From contig NZ_JHAC01000062.1 in the NCBI RefSeq assembly GCF_000599865.1, positions 1 to 19,944 of the forward strand: a stretch of 19,944 nucleotides of DNA. Reading direction: 5' to 3'. The position numbers and the translations under genes were made by a program. The notes under the pieces are model-generated. The model saw nothing but the letters and a program-made list of their open reading frames with translations, made no database searches and was not told the origin of the DNA. Positions within the stretch are counted from its first letter, which is position 1. Every line of letters begins with the position of its first letter. Shown piece by piece: positions 1 to 11,256 of this stretch. The DNA is from Deinococcus phoenicis. GTDB taxonomy: Bacteria > Deinococcota > Deinococci > Deinococcales > Deinococcaceae.

Positions 1-2
1 GC

Positions 3-578
3 GGCGCGGGGACTGCGCCCGACCCCGGCCCGGCCACCGCTGGACGCGGCGGCACAGGCGGGACCGGAAACGGCGGCGGCCCGTCCGGTGCGGGTGACGC
101 TCCGGCGGCGGGACGCTCCGGCGGTGGGAGCGGCCCGGGGTCCGGCACCCCGGCGGGCGGCGGCACCGGCGGCGGTGAGACGGCCCGCGCGGGTGGCGGC
201 GGTGGTGCTGCTGCCGGCAACGAAAACCGGCCCCTGAACTGCACGGTGGTCGTGGACGTGCGCGGCCTGGGGGCCTTCCAGCGCGACATGACCAGCTTCG
301 TGTACGACGAGGGCGGGACCCAGCTGTGGCCCGACGCGTCCCTCATCAAGGGCGTCAGTTCCCAGCTCGTGCAGGAAGGCAGCCTGCACACCTACATCAC
401 GTCCGAGAGCCAGATCGGCCAGTTCCAGAACGTGACGCGCGTCAAGGCGGTGCGGGTGGAAGAACCCCGCATCGCGCGGGGCAGCGGCGTCTTTACGAAC
501 GCGGTTCTCGGCAGCGGTGCCGCCGCCCAGTTCCGCTCGGCGGGGGCCGCCTGCCGCGTCGTGTACCTGAAGGACTGA
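3..578 (+). CDS. Glycine-rich linker protein, C-terminal part (5' end outside window)
   Basis: The frame is open from the left edge to TGA at 576-578, about 191 codons, with no convincing start inside the window, so this is the C-terminal part of a longer protein. Residues encoded by 3-233 are almost entirely Gly, Ala, Ser, Thr and Pro, a disordered linker. From about 237 a folded domain begins: LNCTVVVDVRGLGAF, then VYDEGG, then VTRVKAVRVEE and a terminal ACRVVYLKD strand. The order of these blocks (VDxRGLG, DExG, an xVKAVR strand, a final hydrophobic strand) resembles the C-terminal domain of some LPP20/FlgT-like surface or secreted proteins, but this is recognised by eye only. It is followed after 58 nt by a secreted protein on the same strand, so the two may be co-transcribed. 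Function unknown; an exported location is an inference. Confidence 0.75.
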   Translation, partial: GAGTAPDPGPATAGRGGTGGTGNGGGPSGAGDAPAAGRSGGGSGPGSGTPAGGGTGGGETARAGGGGGAAAGNENRPLNCTVVVDVRGLGAFQRDMTSFVYDEGGTQLWPDASLIKGVSSQLVQEGSLHTYITSESQIGQFQNVTRVKAVRVEEPRIARGSGVFTNAVLGSGAAAQFRSAGAACRVVYLKD

Positions 579-636
579 GGCCCGGCCTCACGGGGCCGTC
601 AGCCCCCCGTCATTCCCCCCTGTTATGAGGTGCAAC

Positions 637-1329
<693 letters not shown>

Positions 1330-1348
1330 GCGCAGGGGCCAGTGGGCA

Positions 1349-1384
1349 GAGAGCCGGGGCTTTCTCCGGCTCTCACTCTTTTTC
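1349..1384 (+). terminator. Rho-independent terminator
   Basis: GAGAGCCGG at 1349-1357 pairs perfectly with CCGGCTCTC at 1366-1374 around an 8-nt loop, followed by a T-rich tract (CTTTTT) at 1378-1383. It lies 20 nt after the secreted-protein gene. There is no U-run on the opposite strand, so it probably does not serve the convergent acyl-CoA synthetase gene. Confidence 0.8.
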
Positions 1385-1388
1385 CCGC

Positions 1389-3299
<1,911 letters not shown>

Positions 3300-3364
3300 G
3301 GGGGAACCTCCAGGGTGGGGGGTGAATTGTGCTTGTCCCGCACGCTAGCGCGTTCGCGCCGGCG

Positions 3365-3392
3365 TTGCCAGCACCGGCGCAGCGCCTACAAT
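3365..3392 (+). promoter_or_regulatory. coaX promoter, leaderless
   Basis: TTGCCA (3365-3370), a 16-bp spacer and TACAAT (3387-3392), with the -10 ending only 7 nt before the GTG at 3400. Transcription would start at or next to the start codon, giving a leaderless mRNA. There is no Shine-Dalgarno in front of the GTG. Confidence 0.7.
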
Positions 3393-3399
3393 TGCCCCC

Positions 3400-4200
<801 letters not shown>

Positions 4201-4207
4201 GGACCGC

Positions 4208-5200
4208 TCACCGCGTCCCCACAAAGGCCACCAGCAGGAGCAGGCCAAAGCCCAGGCCCCCGACCCCCAGTGCCGGTCCCCCCAGGCGGCGCAGCACGGC
4301 GAAGTCCACGCCCAGGCCGATGCCGGCCATCGAGGCTGCCGTGAGTAGCAGGCTGGCGGTCTGGAGGTGGGCTGTCAACGGCTCCGGCAGCCGGCCGGTA
4401 CTGCTGACCACGCCGACCAGCAAGAAGCCCACCAGAAAGGGCGGGAGAAGCGGTGCCCGCGCGCGGGTTGGCCGCCCGCCCGCCGCCTTCCGCGCCAGCA
4501 GCGCGCCGAGCAGCAGCAGCACCGGCGCGAGCAGGGCCACCCGCGTGAGTTTGGTCAGCATGGCGAAGTCGAGGGCCTGTCCCCCCTGCGCCGCGCCCGC
4601 CGCCAGCACCTGGGCGATCTCATGCAGGGTGGACCCGGTCATCAGGCCGTAACGTTGCGCGCTGAGGTGCAGCGGCAGCGCCAGCAGGCTGTAGCCGATT
4701 ACCCCGGCGGTTCCCAGCAGGCTACAGACCGCCACGGCCACCGACACCTCGTCCTCGTCGGCGGCGATGACCGGGGCTGCTGCGGCGATGGCCGAAGCGC
4801 CGCAGATGCTGGAGCCGACCGCGACCGCCAGCCCCAGCCCGCGCGGCAGCCCCAACCGCCGGGCCAGCCAGGTCATGCTCAGCAGCCCCACGGCCATCAC
4901 CGCCAGATCGAGCAGCAGCACCCGCATGCCTGCCTGGGCAAACAGCACGAAGTTGAGCCGCACGCCCAGCAGCACCACGCCCAGCCGCAGCAGCGTGCGC
5001 GCGGCGTATCCCGCGCCCGGTCCAATGCTGGCCGGGAGCCGCAGCAGCCCCCGCAGGGCCAGCCCCAGCAGCAGCGCCAGTCCCAGCGCCCCGAACACCC
5101 GCAGCCCCGGCAGGGTCGAGAGCACAGAAGCCGCCGCCGTCAGCAGCGCGACCAGGGCAAGGCCCGGCAGCAGAGCCGTGAATGAGGTCAATCTGGACAT
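4208..5200 (-). CDS. YeiH/UPF0324 family putative sulfate exporter (integral membrane)
   Basis: A 330-residue, very hydrophobic protein with about ten predicted membrane helices. The family signature is clear: GSSICGASAIAAAAPVI followed by DEDEVSVAVA, and a preceding LGVRLNF segment. E. coli YeiH (about 349 residues) belongs to the same family. Transport of sulfate or another sulfur anion has been proposed for the family, but the substrate is uncertain. The divergent neighbour is a LysR regulator of the type that accompanies yeiH in E. coli (yeiE), which supports a regulator-target pair. ATG at 5200 has no Shine-Dalgarno. It follows TTGATC-17-TAGCCT by 6 nt, so the mRNA is probably leaderless. 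Confidence 0.88.
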   Translation of the reverse strand: MSRLTSFTALLPGLALVALLTAAASVLSTLPGLRVFGALGLALLLGLALRGLLRLPASIGPGAGYAARTLLRLGVVLLGVRLNFVLFAQAGMRVLLLDLAVMAVGLLSMTWLARRLGLPRGLGLAVAVGSSICGASAIAAAAPVIAADEDEVSVAVAVCSLLGTAGVIGYSLLALPLHLSAQRYGLMTGSTLHEIAQVLAAGAAQGGQALDFAMLTKLTRVALLAPVLLLLGALLARKAAGGRPTRARAPLLPPFLVGFLLVGVVSSTGRLPEPLTAHLQTASLLLTAASMAGIGLGVDFAVLRRLGGPALGVGGLGFGLLLLVAFVGTR

Positions 5201-5206
5201 GGCCCC

Positions 5207-5235
5207 AGGCTAGAAGCGGCCGAGTTATAGATCAA
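5207..5235 (-). promoter_or_regulatory. yeiH-type gene promoter, leaderless
   Basis: On the minus strand: TTGATC (5235-5230), a 17-bp spacer and TAGCCT (5212-5207), then 6 nt to the ATG at 5200. It is back to back with the lysR promoter; the two -35 boxes are 10 bp apart. Confidence 0.65.
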
Positions 5236-5276
5236 ATCGAAGTTTTTGTCCTTACTCTGTAAAAATAGCTATAACT
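5223..5276. promoter_or_regulatory. Inverted repeat in the yeiH/lysR intergenic region, candidate operator
   Basis: AGTTATAG at 5223-5230 and its exact reverse complement CTATAACT at 5269-5276 flank the centre of the divergent region, 38 bp apart. The first copy covers the yeiH spacer and touches its -35. The second covers the lysR -10. The right copy also sits in a local palindrome, ATAGCTAT (5265-5272). The region is conspicuously AT-rich against its surroundings. Binding by the adjacent LysR protein is an inference. Confidence 0.45.
5246..5275 (+). promoter_or_regulatory. lysR promoter, leaderless
   Basis: TTGTCC (5246-5251), an 18-bp spacer and TATAAC (5270-5275), with the ATG at 5282 only 6 nt further on and no Shine-Dalgarno. 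Confidence 0.65.
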
Positions 5277-5281
5277 GAACT

Positions 5282-6217
5282 ATGACCCTCCACGCCGAGC
5301 CGCTGCTGACCTTCGCCGCCGTCGCCCGGACCGGGAGCCTCACGGCCGCCGCCCGTGAACGGCATCTCAGCCAGCCGTCGGTGTCCACGCAACTGAAACG
5401 GCTCGCGGACGCGGTGGGCGAGCCGCTCTTTTTCCGGCACCGTCAGGGGGTCCGGCTGACTCCGGCGGGAGAGGCGCTGCTGCCCCACGCCCAGGCGCTG
5501 CAACGCGCGCTCGGCGGTGCCCGGCAGCTGGCCCACGACCTGCAAGACCTCCAGCACGGCACGCTGCGGGTGGTGGCGAGCAACACCCTCGCCGCGCAGG
5601 TCCTGCCCCGCGCGCTGGCCGCCTTTCACGCCCGGCATCCTGGGGTCACCCTGGACATCCAGACCGGCAACACCCGCGAGGCCGTGCGCGCCCTGCGGGA
5701 AGGCCAGGCCGACCTCGCCCTGATAGAAGGGCCGGGCCAGCCTTTCCCCGGGGGCGTCCAGGCCACCGTCATCGGGTACGACACCCTGCGCCTGATCCTG
5801 TCGCCGCAGCACCCGCTGGCCCGGCCCCACCTGGGCGCGGGCGACCTCCAGCACCTTAAGGTGATCTGGCGCGAGGCCGGTTCGGGCACCCGCGAGGTTG
5901 CCGAGCAGGTGCTGCAACAGGCGGGCATCACGGTGCAGCCGGTGCTGGAACTCGCCGGGACGGAGGCGATCAAGGAGGCGGTGCTGAGCGGCCTGGGAGC
6001 GGCCTTCGTCTCCGAACTCAGTGTGCGGCGCGAACGGGCCGCCGGCCACCTCGCCAGCCCCGACCTGTCCCTGCCCGGCCTGGAGCGCGCCCTCACGGCC
6101 CTCACGCCCGAGGTGCCCTCGCGCACCGCCCGCGCCCTGCTGGGAGACCTGCTTGCCGTTCAGGGCCTGGAGCGTGTGTCCAGTGGCAGGGGGAAAAAAG
6201 AAGCAGCGGGGAGCTGA
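5282..6217 (+). CDS. LysR-family transcriptional regulator (YeiE/CysB-like)
   Basis: A 311-residue LysR-type regulator. The winged helix-turn-helix occupies about residues 6-65 (FAAVARTGSLTAAARERHLSQPSVSTQLKRL, then LFFRHRQGVRLTPAGE) and is followed by a linker helix. The effector-binding domain starts at about residue 92 (LRVVASNTLAAQVLP) and includes GNTREAVRALREGQADLALIEGP, a form typical of the CysB/YeiE branch that senses sulfur-related or small anionic ligands. Divergence from the yeiH-type gene and the shared intergenic region suggest it controls that gene and itself. The C-terminal residues GKKEAAGS are encoded by the left arm of the terminator at 6201-6239, so the tail is probably not a functional part of the protein. 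The true ligand is unknown. Confidence 0.93.
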   Translation: MTLHAEPLLTFAAVARTGSLTAAARERHLSQPSVSTQLKRLADAVGEPLFFRHRQGVRLTPAGEALLPHAQALQRALGGARQLAHDLQDLQHGTLRVVASNTLAAQVLPRALAAFHARHPGVTLDIQTGNTREAVRALREGQADLALIEGPGQPFPGGVQATVIGYDTLRLILSPQHPLARPHLGAGDLQHLKVIWREAGSGTREVAEQVLQQAGITVQPVLELAGTEAIKEAVLSGLGAAFVSELSVRRERAAGHLASPDLSLPGLERALTALTPEVPSRTARALLGDLLAVQGLERVSSGRGKKEAAGS

Positions 6218-6245
6218 AACTGGCGTCTCCCCGCTGCTTTTCCCC
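6195..6245. terminator. Bidirectional terminator between lysR and pit
   Basis: AAGCAGCGGGGAG (6201-6213) pairs perfectly with CTCCCCGCTGCTT (6227-6239), a 13-bp stem with a 13-nt loop. TTTTCCCCC follows on the plus strand, and on the minus strand the flanking A-run at 6194-6199 reads as a T-run. It can therefore end both lysR and the convergent phosphate operon. The lysR stop codon (6215-6217) lies inside the loop. Confidence 0.85.
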
Positions 6246-6282
6246 CGCTTTTTTCGCTGACGGCTGAACGCTGCCGACTGCC

Positions 6283-7281
<999 letters not shown>

Positions 7282-7299
7282 AGTGTCGGGACCCCGGCC

Positions 7300-7938
7300 T
7301 TACGCGTTCTTCAGGAGAATGCTCTCCACCGTCTTGGCGACGCGCTGCGCCTGGTCCGAGGCGTCCTCGATCAGGTTGACGATCTCGCCGCCGCGCATGG
7401 CCCGGATCATGCCGGGCACGTCGTTCACGCCCTGGTAGAGGGTGCGCTGCACCTCGTCGCTGATGGTGTCGCCCTCGTCTTCCAGCGTGCGAATCTGCTG
7501 CGCCAGCGCGGCGAGTTCGCGGATGCGCCCGGCGTCCTCGATCATCGGCATGCCCTGGGCCAGCAGCGCGCACTGCTGCTCGACCACGCGGGCGAGCTGC
7601 GCCATCTGCGGAAGGGGACGCTCCACGCCGTACAGGCTGAGTTTGCGGGCCGCGTCCTCCATGTCGTCCACCAGGTCGTCGAGTTCGTTGTTCAGCCCGA
7701 TGATGTCCTCGCGGTCGAAGGGCACGATAAAGGACTCGGCCAGCAGGTTCGTGATCTCGCGGGTGATGCGGTCGCCCTCGTGTTCGAGGTCGCGGACCTT
7801 CTGCACCTTGCGTTCCACGTCCGTGTAGTTCTCCAGCAGGTCCACCAGCGCCTGGGCGGTGGCGTGCGCGTTGCGGGCGGCTTCAGCAAACTTCGCGCTG
7901 AATTGGGGATTTTTCGGCATGAATTTCGACAGCACCAT
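7300..7938 (-). CDS. DUF47 / PhoU-like phosphate transport regulator
   Basis: A 212-residue all-helical protein of the DUF47 (TIGR00153-type) family, which is distantly related to PhoU. Recognisable segments are FAEAARNAHATAQALVDLLENY, VRDLEHEGDRITREI, and in the middle PFDREDIIGLNNELDDLVDDMEDAARKL. The acidic E/D...EGD and DREDI...DD clusters match the metal-binding helices of PhoU-like folds. In many bacteria DUF47 is encoded immediately before pit and modulates the permease, as here (18-nt gap, same strand). ATG at 7938 has a good Shine-Dalgarno (GGAGAGGA, reading down from about 7952). About 29 bp upstream of the start lies the TGTCAG direct repeat that could be a Pho-regulon site. Confidence 0.93.
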   Translation of the reverse strand: MVLSKFMPKNPQFSAKFAEAARNAHATAQALVDLLENYTDVERKVQKVRDLEHEGDRITREITNLLAESFIVPFDREDIIGLNNELDDLVDDMEDAARKLSLYGVERPLPQMAQLARVVEQQCALLAQGMPMIEDAGRIRELAALAQQIRTLEDEGDTISDEVQRTLYQGVNDVPGMIRAMRGGEIVNLIEDASDQAQRVAKTVESILLKNA

Positions 7939-7966
7939 GATGATCCTCTCCGATTCTCCGCCCCTT

Positions 7967-7983
7967 TGTCAGCCCTGTGTCAG
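7967..7983. promoter_or_regulatory. 11-bp-period TGTCAG direct repeat, candidate Pho-box-like site
   Basis: TGTCAG occurs at 7967-7972 and again at 7978-7983, exactly 11 bp apart, upstream of the DUF47-pit operon. Well-known PhoB boxes also consist of TGTCA-containing units with an 11-bp period. Here the TGTCA units read on the strand opposite to the operon (minus strand: CTGACA-N5-CTGACA). A PhoB role is an inference. Confidence 0.4.
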
Positions 7984-8009
7984 CGCCGGCCCGCCTGGGG
8001 GGAGGGGGA

Positions 8010-8042
8010 GCGGGAGGCCCCAGGGTCTTGGCCGCCTCCCGC
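8010..8042 (-). terminator. Hairpin after the GGDEF gene, possible weak terminator
   Basis: GCGGGAGGC (8010-8018) and GCCTCCCGC (8034-8042) form a 9-bp perfect stem 55 nt beyond the stop of the GGDEF gene. On the minus strand the stem is followed by a C/T-rich tract, not by a real U-run, so termination is plausible but unproven. It also lies in the leader region of the DUF47-pit operon. Confidence 0.3.
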
Positions 8043-8096
8043 GTCGTCCCCAAGTCTAATCCGTCCCTTCAGGCTGAGGGCAGGTCCGGCAGGTGT

Positions 8097-9263
8097 TCAG
8101 GCGGCCGGGGCGGACGCGAGGGAGGCGGGCGGCTCGGTAGAGAGGTGGACCCGGTTGCCCCCATCCTGCCGGGCGCAGCCGAGGGCCTGCTGCGCGCCTT
8201 CCAGCAGGGCTTGGCTGCCCGCCTGTCCTGCCCAGACCGCCACGCCGACGCTGACGGTGGGCAGAATGCCATTCAGGGGCCGCGAGGCGACCCGGACGCG
8301 CAGCCGCTCGCAGGCGGCCCGCGCGAACCGGGGGTCCGGCATACGCATCAGCACCGCGAACGTCGTGTCGTTCAGGCACCCGATCACGTCCTCGTCGCGG
8401 ATGGCGGCGGTCAGGGTCCGGGCCACATGGGCGCGCAGCGCCTCGGCAAAGGCCACCCCCTGATCCCGCGTCACCTGCTCCAGGTGATCCACCCTCAGCA
8501 CGGCCACTGTCAGGCCTGCCGGGCGGTGGCGGAGGTGGCCGGTCAGGACGCGCTCCAGGGTCCGCCTCCCCGGAAGGCCGGTCAGGGGATCGAACTCCTG
8601 ACCGGTCATGTCCGTCCAGGCGGCGCGTCGGGCATCTGTGCGGGTGCGGCGCGCCGCGGCCTGTTGCCCCAGCAGCATGGCTCCACCAACCAGCAGCAGC
8701 TGCACCAGGGCACCCAGCAGGGCGTGACCTTCGGCCCCACGCGCTTCCATGGGGCCAAGGGCGAAGGCGGCGGTCAGGGCCAGCGTGCTTCCCAGGGCCG
8801 CGCCGCTCAGGTGCCGGCCCCGCCGGCCCCCCAGCAGCCAGCCCGGTGCGAGAAGCAGCGCCAGGAACCAGGGGGCGACGTTGCCCAGCAGCGCCAGGTC
8901 ACTCCCCTCGCCGGGCATGAACAGCCTGAGGGCCAGCTGGCCCAGCATCAGCAGCCAGCCGCCCAGCAGCAGCAGCAGGTCGAGCAGCCACGGGGGGCAA
9001 CGCTGCACCAGGGACAGCGCCAGCACCAGACCCAGCAGGCCCGCCAGCAGCGGCAAGGTGGTCAGGAGCAGGCCGGAGGTGGCCTGTGGGGACAGGGCCA
9101 GCGGCAGGAGTGTCCCCAGCAGGGCGAGGGGCAGCACCCGCTGATAGGTCTCCCGGCGGTCCGGGCTGCGTCGGAAGACCCTGTATCCGTGCCACGCATC
9201 TGCCGGGGGCAGGGCGTCCGGAAACGGCAGGAAGGGATCACGCATACCCAGGCAGGGAACCAT
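8097..9263 (-). CDS. Six-helix membrane protein with degenerate GGDEF domain
   Basis: A 388-residue protein. Residues about 45-210 contain six hydrophobic segments (for example VLPLALLGTLLPLAL, LLDLLLLLGGWLLML and LLGALVQLLLVGGAMLL), a membrane sensor. The C-terminal part opens with DPLTGLPGRRTLERVL, the usual start of a GGDEF diguanylate cyclase domain. The catalytic motif is gone: GGDEF is replaced by NDTTF (298-302), and the metal-binding LDxDHFK is LRVDHLE, with the first Asp lost. The allosteric I-site RxxD remains as RDED (289-292) at the correct spacing. It therefore probably does not make c-di-GMP but might bind it. I prefer ATG at 9263 because GAGGA sits 5 nt upstream; GTG at 9290 and ATG at 9245 are alternatives. 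It lies alone, divergent from tRNA-Ile. Confidence 0.85.
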   Translation of the reverse strand: MVPCLGMRDPFLPFPDALPPADAWHGYRVFRRSPDRRETYQRVLPLALLGTLLPLALSPQATSGLLLTTLPLLAGLLGLVLALSLVQRCPPWLLDLLLLLGGWLLMLGQLALRLFMPGEGSDLALLGNVAPWFLALLLAPGWLLGGRRGRHLSGAALGSTLALTAAFALGPMEARGAEGHALLGALVQLLLVGGAMLLGQQAAARRTRTDARRAAWTDMTGQEFDPLTGLPGRRTLERVLTGHLRHRPAGLTVAVLRVDHLEQVTRDQGVAFAEALRAHVARTLTAAIRDEDVIGCLNDTTFAVLMRMPDPRFARAACERLRVRVASRPLNGILPTVSVGVAVWAGQAGSQALLEGAQQALGCARQDGGNRVHLSTEPPASLASAPAA

Positions 9264-9359
9264 GCCCGTCCTCACCGGAACCTGACACACGTGCTGCCCC
9301 CGCCGGGGGAAGAGGACTGGGCCTGGCTGGACTTTCCCCTGACGCCTTCCGGGCAGGCG

Positions 9360-9388
9360 TTGACACCCCAGCGCCCCCCTGCTAGATT
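9360..9388 (+). promoter_or_regulatory. tRNA-Ile promoter
   Basis: Consensus TTGACA (9360-9365), a 17-bp spacer and TAGATT (9383-9388), about 40 nt before the mature tRNA 5' end. It is the best sigma-70-type match in the window, fitting a stable-RNA gene. Confidence 0.8.
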
Positions 9389-9427
9389 GTCACCCGCCCA
9401 TCCGAGAGGACAGGCCGAGCAAGGTGT

Positions 9428-9504
<77 letters not shown>

Positions 9505-9516
9505 GGAAACAAGAAT

Positions 9517-9540
9517 CCCCGTCCATGACGGGGCTTTTTT
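9517..9540 (+). terminator. tRNA-Ile terminator
   Basis: CCCCGTC (9517-9523) pairs with GACGGGG (9527-9533) around a 3-nt CAT loop, followed by C and six T residues (9535-9540), 12 nt after the CCA end. Confidence 0.85.
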
Positions 9541-9680
9541 GTCGTTGCGTGCGCCTTGAGCGGGCCTTGGGTAGCGCAGTCCTTCCCTCTCGCTGGCAGC
9601 AAAGCCGGGAGCAAGCGAGGGCCGCACCGCGTTTAATTAACAGACAGGGTGCGGGCAGACCCCGCAAACTTCAAGAATCC

Positions 9681-11237
9681 ATGAAGCATAGTCGTTCTTT
9701 GGCCCTGCTGCTGCTGTCTGTCACGCTCGCAGCTTGCGAGGCGGGGCCTTCTGCGCCCACCGCCGACCCCACGCCCCAGGCACCGACGACGCCCCAGGTT
9801 CCTGCGCCGACGGTCCTGGAGGTGACTCTGACGGCGGGGCGGACCACCCTGACGGCCGGAGAGACCCTGCCTCTCGTCGCCGCCATGAGGGGAACCGGAG
9901 CCTTCGACCAGACCCTGCGGTGGACGACCAGTGCCGAGGCGGTGGCGGCGGTGGACAGTCAGGGCCGCGTGACCGCACGCTCGGCGGGAAGCGCCACCAT
10001 CACGGCGACCAGCGTGGCCGATCCCGGCAAGAGTGCCCGGGTGACCCTGACGGTCACGGCGGCTCCGCCCCCTGCTGCCCCGCCCCCCGCTGCCCCTGCC
10101 CCCGCGCCCACGGTCACCGGGGTGACGGTCACCCCCGGCAGCGAAACGCTGAGCGTGGGCGGAACGTTGCAACTGACCGCGACCCTGAGCGGCACCGGGG
10201 CCTTCGACCCGTCCGTGAAGTGGACGACCAGCAACGGAGCCGTGGCGACGGTGGACGCCCAGGGCCGCCTCACTGCCCGGAGTGCCGGAAGCGCCACCAT
10301 CACGGCGACCAGCGTGGCCGACCCGTCCAGAAGTGCCAGCGCGACCGTGACGGTCAAGTCAACCCCCGCGCCCGCGCCGACCATTACCGGGGTGACGGTC
10401 ACGCCCAGCCGTGCGGCCCTCACGGTCGGCGGCACCCTGACGCTGACGGCCACGGTCAGCGGCACGGGAGCCTTCGATCAGACGGTCCGCTGGCAGACCA
10501 GCAATGCCGCCGTCGCCACCATCGACGGCGGCGGGGTCGTCCGTGCCGTCGCCGCCGGGACCGCCACACTGACGGCGATCAGCAGCGCCGACCCGACCCG
10601 GACGGCAGGCGTCACGCTGACCGTCACCGCTCCTCCCGCGCCCCCGACCACGCCGCCCACGCCCGGAGTCTTCATCCCGGCGGTCGGTGCGCCGGTGGGA
10701 AGTGGTGACGGCAGCGTCACCGGCACGGTGTACGTGACGCCCAGCGCGCAGGAGATCCGGATGCTGGAACTGATCAACGAGGCCCGCACCCAGGGAACGG
10801 TGAATGGAGCGGACGTGATCCGGGGGTCGTGCGTGGACGGTACCTTCCGGCCCGGCACCCTCAAGCCGCTGACCTACAACGGCGTCTCCTCGCACGCCGC
10901 GCGGATGCACAGCGTCTACATGAGCGTGGTGCGCTACGAGGGCCACGATGAGACGGACAGGGCGGCCCCGAGTTTCTACGGGGCCACGCCGGGCGACCGG
11001 ATTGCCCGCAGCTACGCCACCTACGGCAAGGGCGTGGGCTATAGCGGCTGGGGTGAGAACGTGGCGGCGGGGTACCGGACCCCCGAGGAAGTCACGGTCG
11101 CCTGGATGAAGAGTTCCGGCCACTGCCAGAACATGATGCGGGCGGGCTGGACGACGATGGCGACCGGGCACCACACCAGCGCGCCGGACGCCGCTGCCGG
11201 TCGCCTCGGCGACAGCTGGACCCAGATCTTCAACTGA
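9681..11237 (+). CDS. Lipoprotein with three Big2 Ig-like domains and a CAP/SCP domain
   Basis: A 518-residue exported lipoprotein. MKHSRSLALLLLSVTLAAC is a type II signal peptide with a lipobox, followed by a Pro/Thr-rich spacer. Three Big2-type Ig-like domains (about 42-129, 142-226 and 232-316) share the pattern VTVTP...L.VGGTL.LTAT.SGTGAFD..V.W.TSN.AVAT.D..G.V.A...G.ATITA.S..DP, and are joined by Pro/Ala linkers. A CAP/SCP (PF00188-type) domain fills about 360-518 with the family residues His422, Glu459 (WGENVAAGY) and His481 (SGHCQNMM). Cys384 and Cys482 may form a disulfide. CAP domains occur in secreted proteins of varied function, so the activity is unknown; the Ig domains probably lift it off the envelope. 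There is no clear Shine-Dalgarno or nearby -10 before the ATG at 9681. It is the first ATG after the tRNA terminator that gives a complete signal peptide. Confidence 0.92.
   Translation: MKHSRSLALLLLSVTLAACEAGPSAPTADPTPQAPTTPQVPAPTVLEVTLTAGRTTLTAGETLPLVAAMRGTGAFDQTLRWTTSAEAVAAVDSQGRVTARSAGSATITATSVADPGKSARVTLTVTAAPPPAAPPPAAPAPAPTVTGVTVTPGSETLSVGGTLQLTATLSGTGAFDPSVKWTTSNGAVATVDAQGRLTARSAGSATITATSVADPSRSASATVTVKSTPAPAPTITGVTVTPSRAALTVGGTLTLTATVSGTGAFDQTVRWQTSNAAVATIDGGGVVRAVAAGTATLTAISSADPTRTAGVTLTVTAPPAPPTTPPTPGVFIPAVGAPVGSGDGSVTGTVYVTPSAQEIRMLELINEARTQGTVNGADVIRGSCVDGTFRPGTLKPLTYNGVSSHAARMHSVYMSVVRYEGHDETDRAAPSFYGATPGDRIARSYATYGKGVGYSGWGENVAAGYRTPEEVTVAWMKSSGHCQNMMRAGWTTMATGHHTSAPDAAAGRLGDSWTQIFN
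9987..10321 (+). repeat. 35-bp exact direct repeat between Big2 domains 1 and 2
   Basis: Positions 9987-10021 are repeated exactly at 10287-10321, an offset of exactly 300 bp, encoding the same SATITATSVAD segment. The sequence around it is also similar. The third domain has clearly diverged. This points to duplication or recent gene conversion between domains 1 and 2. Confidence 0.85.
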
Positions 11238-11256
11238 GGTTCGGCGGGGGCTTCTG

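Noticed and set aside
60..235. G-rich tract as a possible quadruplex or repeat array
   Set aside because: It is better explained as codons for a Gly/Ser/Thr linker in an open frame, with no regular repeat unit.
9525..9680. Upstream extension of the CAP lipoprotein to 9525
   Set aside because: It would begin inside the tRNA terminator and bury the lipoprotein signal peptide.
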